NCBI RefSeq assembly: GCF_009827575.1
Contig: NZ_WTYR01000001.1
Coordinates: 1,302,001-1,366,000 of the forward strand
From: Alteriqipengyuania halimionae
Lineage (GTDB): Bacteria; Pseudomonadota; Alphaproteobacteria; Sphingomonadales; Sphingomonadaceae
Direction of reading: 5' to 3'
DNA: 64,000 nucleotides
The stretch's first letter is position 1, and the number at the start of each line of letters is the position of its first letter. Below the pieces are notes generated by a model. The model made no database searches and was not told the origin of the DNA. It saw only the letters and a list, made by a program, of their open reading frames with translations. Shown piece after piece: positions 1-9,996 of the stretch. Position numbers and translations under genes: made by a program.

Positions 1-803
1 TCGCTGACGACATTGAGCTTTCCGGCCACCGCCATCAACTCGGCGCGTTCAAAGCTCTGGCCGTTGTCATTGAGGATCGTAAGCCAACTGGTGAGACCGA
101 AGCGCAGGTTTTCCTGATCGCCAGCCTCGTCGACACTGGCGACATAGCTCGCTTCCCAGTCGAATCCCCAGGAAAGGTATGTGAGGGTGATCTCATAGGT
201 CCCACCCCGCGGATCGCGCGTGTCGATCGAGAACACCGGCTTTGCGGAGAGGCCATCGGGCACGCGGTCGAAGGTGAGCTTTTCGGGAAGCCCCGAACAA
301 CGCACCGCTTCGTATCCCGTCTGCGTTTCGAGAACCAAACCGCCATCGGCGCGGGTGCGGACGATTGCCTGCTCGCTTTCCGCACGCCCCGTGCCAGGAT
401 TGGTGCGGGTGATCGTCACGCGATTGCCCAGAGTGCCGTCGACCAGCGCGGCCGGGCTCAACAGATCAGCATTGCGGTTCTTTTCGATCGTGCCACCGGG
501 CAGCCCGGTGACAATTGCCGAAACCGCAATCATTCCTTCTGATACGCCCAAGAAACGGATGCGCGATTCGCCGGGTGACAGGGTGACGGTCCGCGTCTCG
601 GAGATCATCGCGAAGCCCTGGGGGAAACGCCGGTTCATCGTCTGCCCGATGCGACGATTCGGATCGCGATAGACGGTCACGGCGACGTCGGTCGGCTCGG
701 ACGCCTCGATCACCTCGCGGCCCTGCGCGTGGACTGAAGGCGCAAACGCCGACGCTATCGCCGCCGCAATGCAGACCGTGCCGATGGGAGGGGGGAGCCG
801 CAC
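1..803 (-). CDS. DUF4139 domain exported protein (partial, 3' end outside window)
   Basis: Reading leftward from a GTG at 801-803, the frame stays open to the window edge (267 codons visible). It starts with a short signal peptide (about residues 8-29, ending in VHAQG) and continues with a DUF4139-type sequence: a repeated VAVTVYRD-like strand, a TRTNPGTG stretch and a WGFDWEASYVA segment. The next gene upstream (814-2310) has the same organisation, so the two are tandem paralogues. The GTG lies 11 nt after the upstream stop codon, which suggests translational coupling. No ATG precedes it in frame. DUF4139 proteins are exported and of unknown biochemical role. The C-terminal part cannot be judged here. 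Confidence 0.82.
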   Translation of the reverse strand, partial: MRLPPPIGTVCIAAAIASAFAPSVHAQGREVIEASEPTDVAVTVYRDPNRRIGQTMNRRFPQGFAMISETRTVTLSPGESRIRFLGVSEGMIAVSAIVTGLPGGTIEKNRNADLLSPAALVDGTLGNRVTITRTNPGTGRAESEQAIVRTRADGGLVLETQTGYEAVRCSGLPEKLTFDRVPDGLSAKPVFSIDTRDPRGGTYEITLTYLSWGFDWEASYVASVDEAGDQENLRFGLTSWLTILNDNGQSFERAELMAVAGKLNVVS

Positions 804-813
804 GGCGCGTCCC

Positions 814-2310
814 CTAGAACTTGGTCTCGTAGGTTACGCGCATGACTCGCTCTCCATTGGCCGGCACTGTTACGCGATAGACGCGCCGGTCGGCATTGAC
901 CTGCTCGCCCTCGACATCTTCCGACACGACGCGGAAATCGCGCGCCCACCAATATCGATCAAGACCGACCTGGTGCATCACCACGGTGACCGGCTCGGGG
1001 CGGGCATTGGTGAAGGTGTAGCGCATCGTCGTGCGATAATAGTCGATCTCGCGATCGACCTGGACTTCGCGCACGATCTCGTCGTCTTCGAGCACGCGAT
1101 AGCGCGCGGTCCGCTCGTACTCTCCGCTCGAAATCGTCTCGCGCTTCTCGACCTCGGCCTTCATGAACACATCGAAGGCGTCGCCCGTCGTCAGAGACAG
1201 CGTGCTGCCCATCGGCGTGTGGCCGATCCGATTCTCACCGATATATTGCGGATTGCCTTGGGCATCGCGCTGGTAGAACCGCACGGTGCCCGCCGGCAGC
1301 GCATCGCCCAACCCGCCATCGCGGCTCGAGCTGAAGCTGATTGCAGTCGCGGCGGGGCGGAAATCGTCATCCGATTGCAGCCAGCCTGCACCGACCGAAT
1401 AGACTTTTTGCGCAGGCACACCCTGCGCATCGAGAAAGCTCACCTGCTTGGTCTGTGCATTGGCGATCGTCGTACGCTCGTCGAGCGGGTAGAGATAGAA
1501 GTCACCAAGCCGTTCGCGATCGGCGGTTTCGGTGCCGGGGCGCACCATGTCACGCCGCGTGCGCTGCTGCACGCTGCGGGAGGGGTTACCCGCCACGAGC
1601 AACGTATCGGCATCGTGAAAGGTGGTGCCGGTATTGTTGGTCAGCGTCACCCAGCCCTGCATGTCGATCGCGCCGGTGTTCTCGTCATAGAGCGCGACGT
1701 AGTCCGCATCCCAGCCCAGTCCCGGCGTCAGATAGCGGATCGAAGCAGGCCGTCGGCCCGAACGATTGCTTTCCAGCGTCACCGACAGCGTAGGACGCGC
1801 ACGAAGGTTTGGCGGGACCTCGTCGAAAACCACACGGACCGGCAAGCCATCGTCGCGCAGAACTTCGATGCGGTTTCCGAACCGCACCACGACACCGCCG
1901 GCGGTGGACAGCACTTCGGCACGCTCGCGCACTTCCTGACCGGTCGCAGGATTGGTACGGATGAGCGTGACCGTCTGCCCGATCGCCTTTTCCATCAGCT
2001 TGCTGGGCGTAAGCAGGTCGAAATCGAAATTCTGCTCGACGATCGCAGTGCCTTCGGCAGAGAAACTGAGGGTTTCCGGCCGGATCTGCGCCGACACGTC
2101 GGGGAATTCGATCCGGCTGCGACCGTTGCGGATATCGAGCTGCCGCACATCCTGCACCAGAGCATTACCGTCCTGATAGATCGTCACCGCGATATCGCCC
2201 TGTGCCGTAGCGGCAGTCGGATCGGATGCGTCGCTTTGCTGGGCAAAACTGGAAACCGGCATTGCCGCTGTCGCGGCGAGCAGGACGGCGAACGAAGTGC
2301 GAATGGTCAT
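814..2310 (-). CDS. DUF4139 domain-containing exported protein
   Basis: This 498-residue protein has a clear signal peptide (residues 1-23, cleavage near SFAQQ) and a full-length DUF4139 domain, including the characteristic LTPGLGWDADYVALYD and WVTLTNNTGTTF segments near the middle and a C-terminal beta-rich domain ending in RVTYETKF. It is probably periplasmic or surface exposed. The reaction is unknown; family members are linked to mucoidy or envelope phenotypes only by homology. A strong AGGGAGGGA ribosome binding site precedes the ATG. It is first of a tandem pair, with the paralogue beginning 11 nt after its stop. A cckA gene lies upstream in the same direction after about 100 bp. Confidence 0.88.
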   Translation of the reverse strand: MTIRTSFAVLLAATAAMPVSSFAQQSDASDPTAATAQGDIAVTIYQDGNALVQDVRQLDIRNGRSRIEFPDVSAQIRPETLSFSAEGTAIVEQNFDFDLLTPSKLMEKAIGQTVTLIRTNPATGQEVRERAEVLSTAGGVVVRFGNRIEVLRDDGLPVRVVFDEVPPNLRARPTLSVTLESNRSGRRPASIRYLTPGLGWDADYVALYDENTGAIDMQGWVTLTNNTGTTFHDADTLLVAGNPSRSVQQRTRRDMVRPGTETADRERLGDFYLYPLDERTTIANAQTKQVSFLDAQGVPAQKVYSVGAGWLQSDDDFRPAATAISFSSSRDGGLGDALPAGTVRFYQRDAQGNPQYIGENRIGHTPMGSTLSLTTGDAFDVFMKAEVEKRETISSGEYERTARYRVLEDDEIVREVQVDREIDYYRTTMRYTFTNARPEPVTVVMHQVGLDRYWWARDFRVVSEDVEGEQVNADRRVYRVTVPANGERVMRVTYETKF

Positions 2311-2407
2311 GCAGTCAGTCCCTCCCTGAAATCAGGTTATGGACCATGATTGCACCATGAGATCGCAATAGGGAAGCCTTTGCGATGCCTCGCCGGCTTC
2401 TTGCGCG

Positions 2408-4843
2408 TCAGCCGTTGCCGCCTTTCGATCCGCCAAGCACCTTTGCGACCTTGTCGGCGATCTGCGCGACCGAGAACGGTTTAGGCAGGAAGTGCATATC
2501 CTCGATGTCGATTTCCCGGCGCAACTGTTCCTCGGCATAGCCCGACATGAACAAGATGGGCAGATCGGGGCGCTTCTCGCGGATCGCGCGTGCCATGGCC
2601 GGGCCATCCATCACCGGCATGACCACATCGGATACGATGAGATCGAACTCTTCGCCGCGCTGCACGTATTCGAGACCTTCTTCACCATCCGAGGCGGTCA
2701 CGACCTCGTATCCCTGCCTCGACAGTGCGCGCTCGGCGACCGCGCGCACTGGATCTTCGTCCTCGACCAGCAGCAGTTTTCCTCCCCCGGCCCATTCGCG
2801 CTGCGGAGCGGCTGGCTTGTCGGCTTCTTCGCGCCGTCGCTTGGCATCGGGGCTCTCGTGAAAGACTGGCAGATAGACAGAGAAGGTTGTCCCCTTGCCC
2901 ATTTCGCTGTCGGCAAAAATGAAACCGCCCGATTGCTTGACGATGCCGTAGACCGTCGAAAGGCCTAGGCCGGTCCCCTTCCCCTGCTCCTTGGTGGTGA
3001 AGAATGGTTCGAAGATCTTCCCGATCTTGTCTGGCGGTATGCCGGTGCCGGTGTCGGAAACGACCAGCACGGTGTAATCGCCAGCGGGCACGATCTCGCT
3101 CCGCATTGCGCGAATGTCGGCGGCGGTCACGCGTTTGGTCGCAATTCGCAATTCGCCGCGGCCTTCCCCCTTCGCCTGCACTGCATCGCGCGCATTGACC
3201 GCGAGGTTCACGATCACCTGCTCGAGCTGCGAGGGGTCCGCCCGCACCCGGCCGAGATTGCGATCATGGGTTACCTGCAGCCGGATTTTTTCGCCGATCA
3301 GCCGCTTCAGCATCTGCGAAACTTCGCTCACTACGTCAGGCAGTTGGAGCACTTCGGGCCGCAAGGTCTGCTGTCGCGAGAAGGCCAGCAATTGCCGTGT
3401 GAGCGAAGCCGCGCGGTTCGAGTTGGCGCGGATTTGCTGGATGTCATCATAATCGCTGTCGCCCGGTGTGTGGCGCAGCAGCATGAGGTCGCAGATTCCG
3501 AGTATGGCCGTCAGCACATTGTTGAAATCGTGTGCGACACCGCCCGCAAGCTGACCGACGGCCTGCATCTTGGTTGCCTGGGCGATCTGGCGTTTGAGAC
3601 GCTTTTCTTCGCTGTTGTCGTTGAGGCCGAGCAGCACGGCTGCATTTCCTAGCCCGCGCACACCGGCAAGATTGAGCGAGACCGGCTCTTCGGGCTGGAT
3701 CGACAGCCGAACCGCGACATCGCCACTGGTTGCTGGCCCTTGCGCAAATCGCCGCACGGCATTCGAAAGCGCGCCCTTGTCTTCCTGCACAACGAGGTCG
3801 GACGGATAGGGCGGAGGCGCTTCTCCATCGCGCCCGGCAGCGCGCATGAAGGCAGGATTGGCAAACAACAGCAATCCGTCGCGATCGGCCATCGCGAGGC
3901 CGAGCGGCAATTGCGCGAGCAGCGCCTCGAGATTGGGCACGGCAGTGGCGAGATCGCCCGACCCGCCGCCCAGCCCTATGCCGCTATCAACCAGCAACAT
4001 GAGCGAGGGATGCGAATCTCCCGCATCGTTGCCGGCCCGGTCGGGATCGGCGATCGGGAGATAATACATCGTGATCGGCGCGCCGTTCTTGCCATCGCGA
4101 GCATAGCTGATCCGGTCATCCTCGTCCTGACGCAGGAACGAGACGAACTCTTGATGCGCCATGTCGCTTTCGGGCTCGCCGGTGGCGCGCAGGGCAAAGC
4201 CGCTGCTCGCAGCGACGATGTACCCATCGGGCTCGACGATCGCGGAGACGATGCCTGCCTGGTCTAGCGCACGCCCCAGCTTGCCGGTCACGGCCTCGAC
4301 CGCAGCGCGCGTGAGATCGGGCGACACCTGTCGACGGAACCGCCAAATCAGGTAGTCGCCTGCGCGCCCCGCACGCTCCAAAGTTGCGGCCCAGATCTCG
4401 CCTTCTGCACGCACCGTGCCGGCGTCGGCCCGTCCGTCGCGCCAGGCATCGCGTGAACCACGCATCAGTGCATCTAGCGAGGTCTGATCGGCATCGATGT
4501 GTGGCGGAGCCTTGGTGATCCCGAAATTATCGGCAAAGGTCGCATTGGCGCATGTGAGCCGGCCCGCGCGATCGGTGATCGCAATCGCCATGTCGCTGCG
4601 ATCCATCGCCGTTACGGTGACCGACCAATCGGGCGTCGCGATGCTGTCGATTGTCTCGCTCGCCTTATCACGAAGCATCAACCAGCCAGCACCGCCCAGA
4701 ACTGCCACCGCTCCCAGATAGCTCAGCACCGCCACTGCGCTGTCGGTCGCAAGCCAAAGCGCCAGCGCGCTCAGCAACAGTCCCACCGCGACGACAATCG
4801 AAACCATCGCCGATGGGCGCGAGGTAATCGCGAGGGGTGTCAC
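2408..4843 (-). CDS. cckA: Cell cycle hybrid histidine kinase CckA
   Basis: This 811-residue hybrid kinase phosphorylates ChpT, and through it the master regulator CtrA, in alphaproteobacteria. Two N-terminal transmembrane helices (about residues 13-50) are followed by PAS-like domains. The HisKA domain has its phosphoacceptor His438 in [16 protein letters not shown], a sequence typical of CckA. A HATPase domain follows ([34 protein letters not shown]), then a C-terminal receiver with Asp739 in [15 protein letters not shown] chose the GTG at 4843 because it forms a GTGA overlap with the stop of the DUF2062 gene and has an AGAGG site upstream. ATG at 4807 (12 codons later) is the alternative. 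The frame stays open much further upstream, but that part is antisense-like noise. Confidence 0.93.
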   Translation of the reverse strand: MTPLAITSRPSAMVSIVVAVGLLLSALALWLATDSAVAVLSYLGAVAVLGGAGWLMLRDKASETIDSIATPDWSVTVTAMDRSDMAIAITDRAGRLTCANATFADNFGITKAPPHIDADQTSLDALMRGSRDAWRDGRADAGTVRAEGEIWAATLERAGRAGDYLIWRFRRQVSPDLTRAAVEAVTGKLGRALDQAGIVSAIVEPDGYIVAASSGFALRATGEPESDMAHQEFVSFLRQDEDDRISYARDGKNGAPITMYYLPIADPDRAGNDAGDSHPSLMLLVDSGIGLGGGSGDLATAVPNLEALLAQLPLGLAMADRDGLLLFANPAFMRAAGRDGEAPPPYPSDLVVQEDKGALSNAVRRFAQGPATSGDVAVRLSIQPEEPVSLNLAGVRGLGNAAVLLGLNDNSEEKRLKRQIAQATKMQAVGQLAGGVAHDFNNVLTAILGICDLMLLRHTPGDSDYDDIQQIRANSNRAASLTRQLLAFSRQQTLRPEVLQLPDVVSEVSQMLKRLIGEKIRLQVTHDRNLGRVRADPSQLEQVIVNLAVNARDAVQAKGEGRGELRIATKRVTAADIRAMRSEIVPAGDYTVLVVSDTGTGIPPDKIGKIFEPFFTTKEQGKGTGLGLSTVYGIVKQSGGFIFADSEMGKGTTFSVYLPVFHESPDAKRRREEADKPAAPQREWAGGGKLLLVEDEDPVRAVAERALSRQGYEVVTASDGEEGLEYVQRGEEFDLIVSDVVMPVMDGPAMARAIREKRPDLPILFMSGYAEEQLRREIDIEDMHFLPKPFSVAQIADKVAKVLGGSKGGNG

Positions 4844-5403
4844 TCGACGCCTCTGCGCACGGCCAGCGTCCGGCGGCGGCGGCGATTGACCATGTTGTTC
4901 CAGATGAAGGACGAGGCGAAATAGCCGATCGCGGCACTGACGATGGCAATCACCGCCAGCCCGACGACCATTCCCGGTGCAGCGTCGGAAGCGAGCCAGG
5001 TGAACCATTCGCCGATTGTCGCGCTCGAATTGTAGAGTTCCTCGAACGCGCTGAGATTGCTCTTGAAGCCAAGCGCGCCACCCACTTCGAGCGCAGCCGC
5101 CAAAATGAGCGGTGTGGTGAGCGGGTTGGACAGGAACGTCGCCGCAGCCGCGAGCGGGATATGCCCGCGGATCGGCACACACATCAGCGCAGCACCGATC
5201 ATCTGCACGCCCGGAATCAACGCAAATATTCCGACCAGAAGCCCGGCGGCGATCCCGCGCGGGACCGAGCGTCGTGTCAGTCGCCAAAGTTCCGGGCGGC
5301 GCGCCGCAAATCCCACCCAACGATTCTCTTCGAAGGACTCGCGCGAAGGGCTATTGCGCTTGAGCCAACGATTAAACCGGGATGACATGGTGGAAGCGGA
5401 CAT
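4840..5403 (-). CDS. DUF2062 domain membrane protein
   Basis: This 187-residue integral membrane protein has a basic N-terminus and the DUF2062 core: a GIAAGLLVGIFALIPGVQMIGA helix, an FLSNPLTTPLILAA loop-helix, and a third helix near residues 143-165 (GMVVGLAVIAIVSAAIGYF). It ends in an arginine-rich cytoplasmic tail. The biochemical role is unknown. Its stop codon overlaps the GTG start of cckA by the GTGA arrangement, so the two are translationally coupled. The membrane protein could therefore be expressed with CckA, although a functional link is inference only. Confidence 0.88.
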   Translation of the reverse strand: MSASTMSSRFNRWLKRNSPSRESFEENRWVGFAARRPELWRLTRRSVPRGIAAGLLVGIFALIPGVQMIGAALMCVPIRGHIPLAAAATFLSNPLTTPLILAAALEVGGALGFKSNLSAFEELYNSSATIGEWFTWLASDAAPGMVVGLAVIAIVSAAIGYFASSFIWNNMVNRRRRRTLAVRRGVE

Positions 5404-5524
5404 TCTCTTGTTATTAGCGCGAGAACCGCTTGCTGTCGCGCCGGTCCCGTTAAAATTTCAATGGTGCTCGACAGACCGTTCTTCAAGTGTCCTGGTCTGA
5501 CATCCGCCGCGCGGAGGAATCGCC

Positions 5525-6007
5525 TCAGCCCTTTTCGCGCATCAGCCTGGCCTTGTCGCGCTTCCAGTCGCGATCCTTGACCGTCTGGCGCTTGTCGTGG
5601 GCCTGCTTGCCCTTGGCGAGCCCGAGTTCGACCTTGGCCCGCCCACGCGAATTGAAATAGACGTTCAAGGGAATGAGCGTCATGCCCTTGCGCTCGACTG
5701 CGCCGAGCATTCGTTCGATTTCGCGCGAATGGAGCAGCAGCTTGCGCGGACGTCGCGGCTCGTGATTATTGCGATTGCCATGGCTGAACTCGGGGACATT
5801 GGCGTTAATGAGCCAGACTTCCCCGTCGCGCACTTCGGCATAGCTTTCGCGGATCGAGCCTTCGCCCCCGCGCAGCGCCTTCACCTCGGTCCCCTGCAAG
5901 GCGATCCCCGCCTCGAAGGTGTCCTCGATATGATAATCGAACTTCGCGCGCCGATTGTCGGCGACGATCTTCTGCTTGTCGAAAGTCTTGGGTGTAGGAC
6001 GTGCCAT
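5525..6007 (-). CDS. smpB: SsrA-binding protein SmpB
   Basis: SmpB binds tmRNA and delivers it to stalled ribosomes during trans-translation. The 160-residue product has the usual length and conserved blocks: an [20 protein letters not shown] oligonucleotide-binding strand region, [28 protein letters not shown], the KLLLHSREI segment, and a basic C-terminal tail ([24 protein letters not shown]) that enters the decoding site. I chose the ATG at 6007 (MARPTPKTF), as in homologues. A longer frame reaching 6064 would overlap dapA. It lies 28 bp downstream of dapA in the same direction. Confidence 0.96.
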   Translation of the reverse strand: MARPTPKTFDKQKIVADNRRAKFDYHIEDTFEAGIALQGTEVKALRGGEGSIRESYAEVRDGEVWLINANVPEFSHGNRNNHEPRRPRKLLLHSREIERMLGAVERKGMTLIPLNVYFNSRGRAKVELGLAKGKQAHDKRQTVKDRDWKRDKARLMREKG

Positions 6008-6035
6008 GAAGGGCGATCTAGGAAGACTTGGCCGG

Positions 6036-6917
6036 TTACACCAGCCCCGCATGCTCCAGCGCATCGTCGACCGCCTTGCGCGCAGCCTCGCTCGCAGCGC
6101 AGATCGGCAGCCTCACCTCGTCGGTCAGCCAGGCATGCACGCGGCTGAGTGCATATTTCGCTGGTGCCGGGCTGGCATCGGAGAACATCGCGTAATGGAG
6201 CGGGAACAACCGGTCGTTGAGCTCGCGCGCCTTGACCAGATCGTTGGCCGCAATGGCTTCGTGGAATTCGGCGCAGAGCGCCGGCGCGACATTGGCCGAT
6301 ACCGAGATACAGCCCGACCCGCCCGCAGCCGAATGGGGCAGCCACAATTCGTCATTGCCCGATAGCTGGCAGAAATCGCTGCTCAGACCCATGCGATGGT
6401 CGGCTACGCGCGAAAGGTCACCGCTGGCATCCTTGATCGCCACAATCCGGTCCGGGAACTTGCTGACCAGTTCGACCACGGTCTCATCCTCGATGTCGGT
6501 GACCGTGCGGCTCGGCACGTTATAAAGCACAATTGGCAGGTCGCTGTTTTCGGCTAGGAAACTGAAATGCGCGATCAACCCGGCCTGGCTCGGCCGATTG
6601 TAATAGGGTGCGACGCACAGTCCTGCCGCTGCGCCTGCCTTCCTCGCAAACCCCATGTGGAGCAGCGCGTTGCGCGTGTCGTTGCTTCCGCACCCTGCGA
6701 TCACCGGAACCCGCCCGGCGGCTTGTTCGACGCAGATTTCGACCACGCGATGATGCTCTGCATTGGAAAGCGTGGAGGCTTCGCCGGTGGTTCCGCAGGG
6801 CACGAGACCCTTGCTCCCGTTCTCGATCTGCCAGTCGATCAGCCGGCGATAGGCGTCTTCATCGACCTTGCCGTCCTTGAACGGTGTCACAAGTGCTGGA
6901 ATCGAACCGGAAAACAT
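6036..6917 (-). CDS. dapA: 4-hydroxy-tetrahydrodipicolinate synthase
   Basis: DapA condenses pyruvate with aspartate semialdehyde in the first committed step of lysine and diaminopimelate synthesis, in the cytoplasm. The 293-residue sequence is full length. It carries the Schiff-base Lys162 (VAIKDASGD), Tyr132 in LYNVPSRT and the GTTGE loop (Thr43/Thr44) of the catalytic triad, on a TIM barrel. The ATG has a GAGG site about 8 nt upstream. The promoter lies in the 76-bp divergent gap shared with the lytic transglycosylase gene. smpB follows on the same strand. Confidence 0.96.
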   Translation of the reverse strand: MFSGSIPALVTPFKDGKVDEDAYRRLIDWQIENGSKGLVPCGTTGEASTLSNAEHHRVVEICVEQAAGRVPVIAGCGSNDTRNALLHMGFARKAGAAAGLCVAPYYNRPSQAGLIAHFSFLAENSDLPIVLYNVPSRTVTDIEDETVVELVSKFPDRIVAIKDASGDLSRVADHRMGLSSDFCQLSGNDELWLPHSAAGGSGCISVSANVAPALCAEFHEAIAANDLVKARELNDRLFPLHYAMFSDASPAPAKYALSRVHAWLTDEVRLPICAASEAARKAVDDALEHAGLV

Positions 6918-6993
6918 TACAATACCTCGTCACATCGCGGAAACCGCGCGGGTGGTCGCGCGTTCAGGGTGCGATAAGGAGGGAAACACTATC

Positions 6994-8967
6994 ATGTCCA
7001 GCATGATCAAACGCATCTTGCTTGCCACCGCCGCCCTGCCTCTTGCCATCGCAGGAGGTGCGGCCAATGCGCAGCAAGCCGATAGCTGGGATCAGATGCG
7101 TGAGCGTGTCGAGAGGCAGCAGCCCGGGCTGATGGCCCAAGTGCTCCAGCAATGGAAGCAACTGACGTCGAGCTCGGCCTACGATTTCGAGACCTATGCC
7201 GGTTTCATCGAGCGCAATCGAGGCCTGCCGCAGCAGGATTCTCTCCAGCGCAAGGCCGAACAGGCGCTCGATCGACAAGCCGCGACCGCGCAGCGCCTAG
7301 TGCAATTCCACGACGGGTTCCCGCCGATCACCAACACGGCCAAGGCACGCTATGCCATGGCGCTCGGCCAGCTTGGCCGTGACGACGCTTTCCGCTGGGC
7401 GCGCGAAGCCTGGCGCGGCGGAGACATGAACGCCGTTACCGAAGCCTATTTCGCCGGCTTGTTCGGATCGCGCCTTTCGGCCGAAGACCACAACGCGCGT
7501 ATGGATGCCCTCTTGTGGCAGCGCAGCGCCGAAGCAGCCGCGCGCCAGATCAGCTTTGTTTCGCCGGAGAAACGTGACATTTACATGGCGCGCCTCGCGA
7601 TCATTCAGGGACAGGATCCTGCTTCGATCGGGCTCAACGTGCCGGCGGAGGCGCGCAGCGATCCCGGATATCTCTACAATCAAGCGCGTCAGTGGCGGCG
7701 CAGTGGTCAGCAGTCGGCTGCTATCAGCCTTCTGGTCAATGCTCCGACCATGTCGGCCCCTGCGCTCGATGGCGAATTGTGGCTGGCCGAAACGCTCGAA
7801 GTTGCACGCGACGGAGGCCCTTCCTCCGCTTACCGCATCGCGAGCAAGGTGGACCAAGCCTTTGCGCCCGGTGCCGACATCAGCGACATGAGCTACCCGA
7901 TCCGCGACGATTACACTTCGCTGGTCTGGCTCGGGGGAACCAGTGCTCTTTGGCAGCTGGGCGACGCGTCCGGGGCTGCGCCGCTGTTCTATCGTTATGG
8001 TGCAGCCGCCAAAACCGCTCCGACCCGCTCGAAGGGATTCTACTGGGCCGGATACGCCGCCCAGCGCGCCGGCGACATGGCCGAGGCCGATCGCTATTAT
8101 GAAATGGCCGCGCAATATCCGGAGATGTTCTACGGTCAGCTCGCGCTCGAGCGCCTTGGTCGCGAAATCCCCGCGCTTGAGCAGCCCGCGCCGGTCCAGC
8201 CAAGTGCGACCGAGCGCCAGGAGTTCAATGACAGCGTCCTTGTCAAGGCAGTGCGCGAAGCCGCGCGCGGCGGGCTCAACTGGCGCGACACCCGTTTCTT
8301 CCTCACCGAACTGGCGGACTCGGCCGATACCCCGGTCAAGGCGCAGATGGTGCTCGACCTGGCGCAGGAACTCGGCCGGCGCGACCTTGCCGTCCATCTG
8401 GGGGCCGCGACGCAAGGACACGGGGTGGAGGACTTTGAAGTCGTCGGATACCCCCGCCTCGACGTGCCCGAATTCTCCAACTGGACCATGGTCCATGCGA
8501 TCTCGCGTCAGGAAAGCGAGTTTGCGACCAAGGCGCTCAGCCACGCCAACGCTTATGGGTTGATGCAGCTCATCCCCGGAACCGCGCAGGATACCGCGCG
8601 CAAGCTCGGCGTAACCTATTCGCGCGGCGCCTTACTCGAAGACCCGCAATACAATATGCGTCTGGGCGATGCCTATTTCGGCCAGCTCATGGATCGGTTC
8701 GACGGCAGCTACGTGCTCGCCCTGGTCGGCTACAATGCCGGTCCTGGTCGCGCGATCCAGTGGATCCGGTCCAATGGCGATCCGCGCAAAGGCGAGATTT
8801 CATGGGAAGACTGGATCGAGAGGATTCCGTTCTTCGAGACCAAGAACTACGTACAGCGCGTGCTCGGCAACGCCGTGACGTACGAGCATCTCTATCCCGA
8901 CCAGTCGCGCTTCGGCGAACCGCGAGGGCCAAGTCGTTTTCTTGGACGCCCGACGCCGACACGCTAA
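6994..8967 (+). CDS. Soluble lytic murein transglycosylase (Slt family)
   Basis: This 657-residue periplasmic enzyme cleaves the MurNAc-GlcNAc bond of peptidoglycan, forming 1,6-anhydro products. A signal peptide (MSSMIKRILLATAALPLAIAG, cleaved near ANAQQ) is followed by a long alpha-helical superhelical region. The C-terminal SLT domain has the catalytic Glu507 in ISRQESEF, then ANAYGLMQLIPGTA and ALVGYNAGPGRA. The start at 6994 has a near-perfect AAGGAGGG site at 6976-6982. An upstream in-frame TTG at 6868 would overlap dapA and lacks a signal. greB begins 10 nt after the stop. Confidence 0.94.
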   Translation: MSSMIKRILLATAALPLAIAGGAANAQQADSWDQMRERVERQQPGLMAQVLQQWKQLTSSSAYDFETYAGFIERNRGLPQQDSLQRKAEQALDRQAATAQRLVQFHDGFPPITNTAKARYAMALGQLGRDDAFRWAREAWRGGDMNAVTEAYFAGLFGSRLSAEDHNARMDALLWQRSAEAAARQISFVSPEKRDIYMARLAIIQGQDPASIGLNVPAEARSDPGYLYNQARQWRRSGQQSAAISLLVNAPTMSAPALDGELWLAETLEVARDGGPSSAYRIASKVDQAFAPGADISDMSYPIRDDYTSLVWLGGTSALWQLGDASGAAPLFYRYGAAAKTAPTRSKGFYWAGYAAQRAGDMAEADRYYEMAAQYPEMFYGQLALERLGREIPALEQPAPVQPSATERQEFNDSVLVKAVREAARGGLNWRDTRFFLTELADSADTPVKAQMVLDLAQELGRRDLAVHLGAATQGHGVEDFEVVGYPRLDVPEFSNWTMVHAISRQESEFATKALSHANAYGLMQLIPGTAQDTARKLGVTYSRGALLEDPQYNMRLGDAYFGQLMDRFDGSYVLALVGYNAGPGRAIQWIRSNGDPRKGEISWEDWIERIPFFETKNYVQRVLGNAVTYEHLYPDQSRFGEPRGPSRFLGRPTPTR

Positions 8968-8977
8968 GGCACTTCCT

Positions 8978-9475
8978 GTGAAACAGGACGGACACCCTAT
9001 CACGCCGGCAGGACTGGCGGCGATGAAGGCACGCTACGATCATTTGCTCTCGAAGGAGCGGCCCGAAATCGTGGAAATCGTGAGCTGGGCGGCGGGCAAT
9101 GGCGATCGCTCGGAGAACGGCGATTATCTCTACGGTCGCAAACGTATGCGCGAAATCGATCGCGAGCTGGCGCATCTCGCGCGGCGGATGAAAAATGCGC
9201 GCATCGTCGATCCCGCTCAGCAGCCCGATCCTAGCCGCGCCTTTTTCGGCGCGACCCTGATGCTCGCCGACGAAGACGACAAGGAGCGGATCGTGACACT
9301 CGTCGGAGACGATGAGCAGGATGCGAGTGCAGGCCGGATCGGATGGTCTAGTCCCCTCTCCCGCGCTTTGCGTGGAGCTTCTGTCGGCGATCTGCGCACG
9401 GTCCGCCTGCCCGGAGGCGAAATGGAATACGAAGTGCTCGCCATTGCCTATCCAGAGCGTGAGGGCGTGGCGTGA
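8978..9475 (+). CDS. greB: Transcription elongation factor GreB
   Basis: Gre factors rescue backtracked RNA polymerase by stimulating transcript cleavage through the secondary channel. The 165-residue protein has the N-terminal coiled coil with the GreB-type ERPEIVEIVSWAAGNGDRSENGDY sequence in shorter conserved pieces (WAAGNGDRSENGDY, KRMREIDREL) and the C-terminal FKBP-like domain (SSPLSRALRGASVGD). The acidic tip residues, D and E of GDRSEN, are present. I chose the GTG at 8978, which has a TAAGG site 9 nt upstream. A TTG at 8942 would lie inside the transglycosylase gene. Its stop overlaps the next start by GTGA. Confidence 0.92.
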   Translation: MKQDGHPITPAGLAAMKARYDHLLSKERPEIVEIVSWAAGNGDRSENGDYLYGRKRMREIDRELAHLARRMKNARIVDPAQQPDPSRAFFGATLMLADEDDKERIVTLVGDDEQDASAGRIGWSSPLSRALRGASVGDLRTVRLPGGEMEYEVLAIAYPEREGVA

Positions 9476-9960
9476 AGCGGCTCGCGATTTTGGCTGTGAC
9501 CGCGTTGCTCGCAGCTCCCGCTATCGCCCGCGATAGCCTCGGCGTGTTCGATAATTGGGGTGCTTTCCGCGACCCGCGCCTCCCGCGTTGCTATGCTATC
9601 GCTGCCGCCGAACCTGCGCGCGGCGCGCAAACGTTCGAACCTTTCGCCAGTGTCGGCAGCTGGCCCGCGCGCGGTGTCCGCAACCAGGTTCACCTTCGCC
9701 TCTCGCGTAACATGAAAAAGAACGAGCCTATCCGCCTGCTTGTTGGCCGCGAGCGCTTTACCCTGGTGGGCGGATCTGGCGACGCATGGGCACAGGACAA
9801 GGCGATGGACGCCGCGATCGTTGCTGCGATGCGCTCTGCCGGAGCCATGCGGGTGAGCTTCATTGGCAAGGACGGCAAACGGATTTCAGATCGCTACGAC
9901 CTCACCGGCGCAGCAACCGCGATCGACGCCGCCACGGTCGGCTGCGCGCGACGGCGCTAG
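9472..9960 (+). CDS. Small exported protein of unknown function
   Basis: This 162-residue protein has a signal peptide (about residues 1-19, MKRLAILAVTALLAAPAIA) and a mature part with one cysteine near each end (RCYAIAA and VGCARR), which could form a disulfide. The middle part (QVHLRLSRNMKKNEPIRLLVG) alternates like a beta-sandwich and loosely recalls the invasion-associated locus B fold. I cannot confirm that family. The GTG start overlaps the greB stop (GTGA), so it is translationally coupled to greB. rlmN starts 36 bp downstream. Confidence 0.78.
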   Translation: MKRLAILAVTALLAAPAIARDSLGVFDNWGAFRDPRLPRCYAIAAAEPARGAQTFEPFASVGSWPARGVRNQVHLRLSRNMKKNEPIRLLVGRERFTLVGGSGDAWAQDKAMDAAIVAAMRSAGAMRVSFIGKDGKRISDRYDLTGAATAIDAATVGCARRR

Positions 9961-9996
9961 CCAAACGCTCGCCGCCTCCCTATATCGCGGTTTCCC

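Noticed and set aside
769-2349. 526-codon plus-strand frame opposite the DUF4139 gene
   Set aside because: It is antisense to a gene with a signal peptide and conserved domain; its translation is rich in His/Arg/Asp without any domain, as expected from GC-rich codon shadowing.
4844-5320. N-terminal extension of CckA to 5320
   Set aside because: The extension is antisense-like, covers the DUF2062 gene in another frame and has no similarity to CckA; the GTG at 4843 has a ribosome binding site and the usual overlap.
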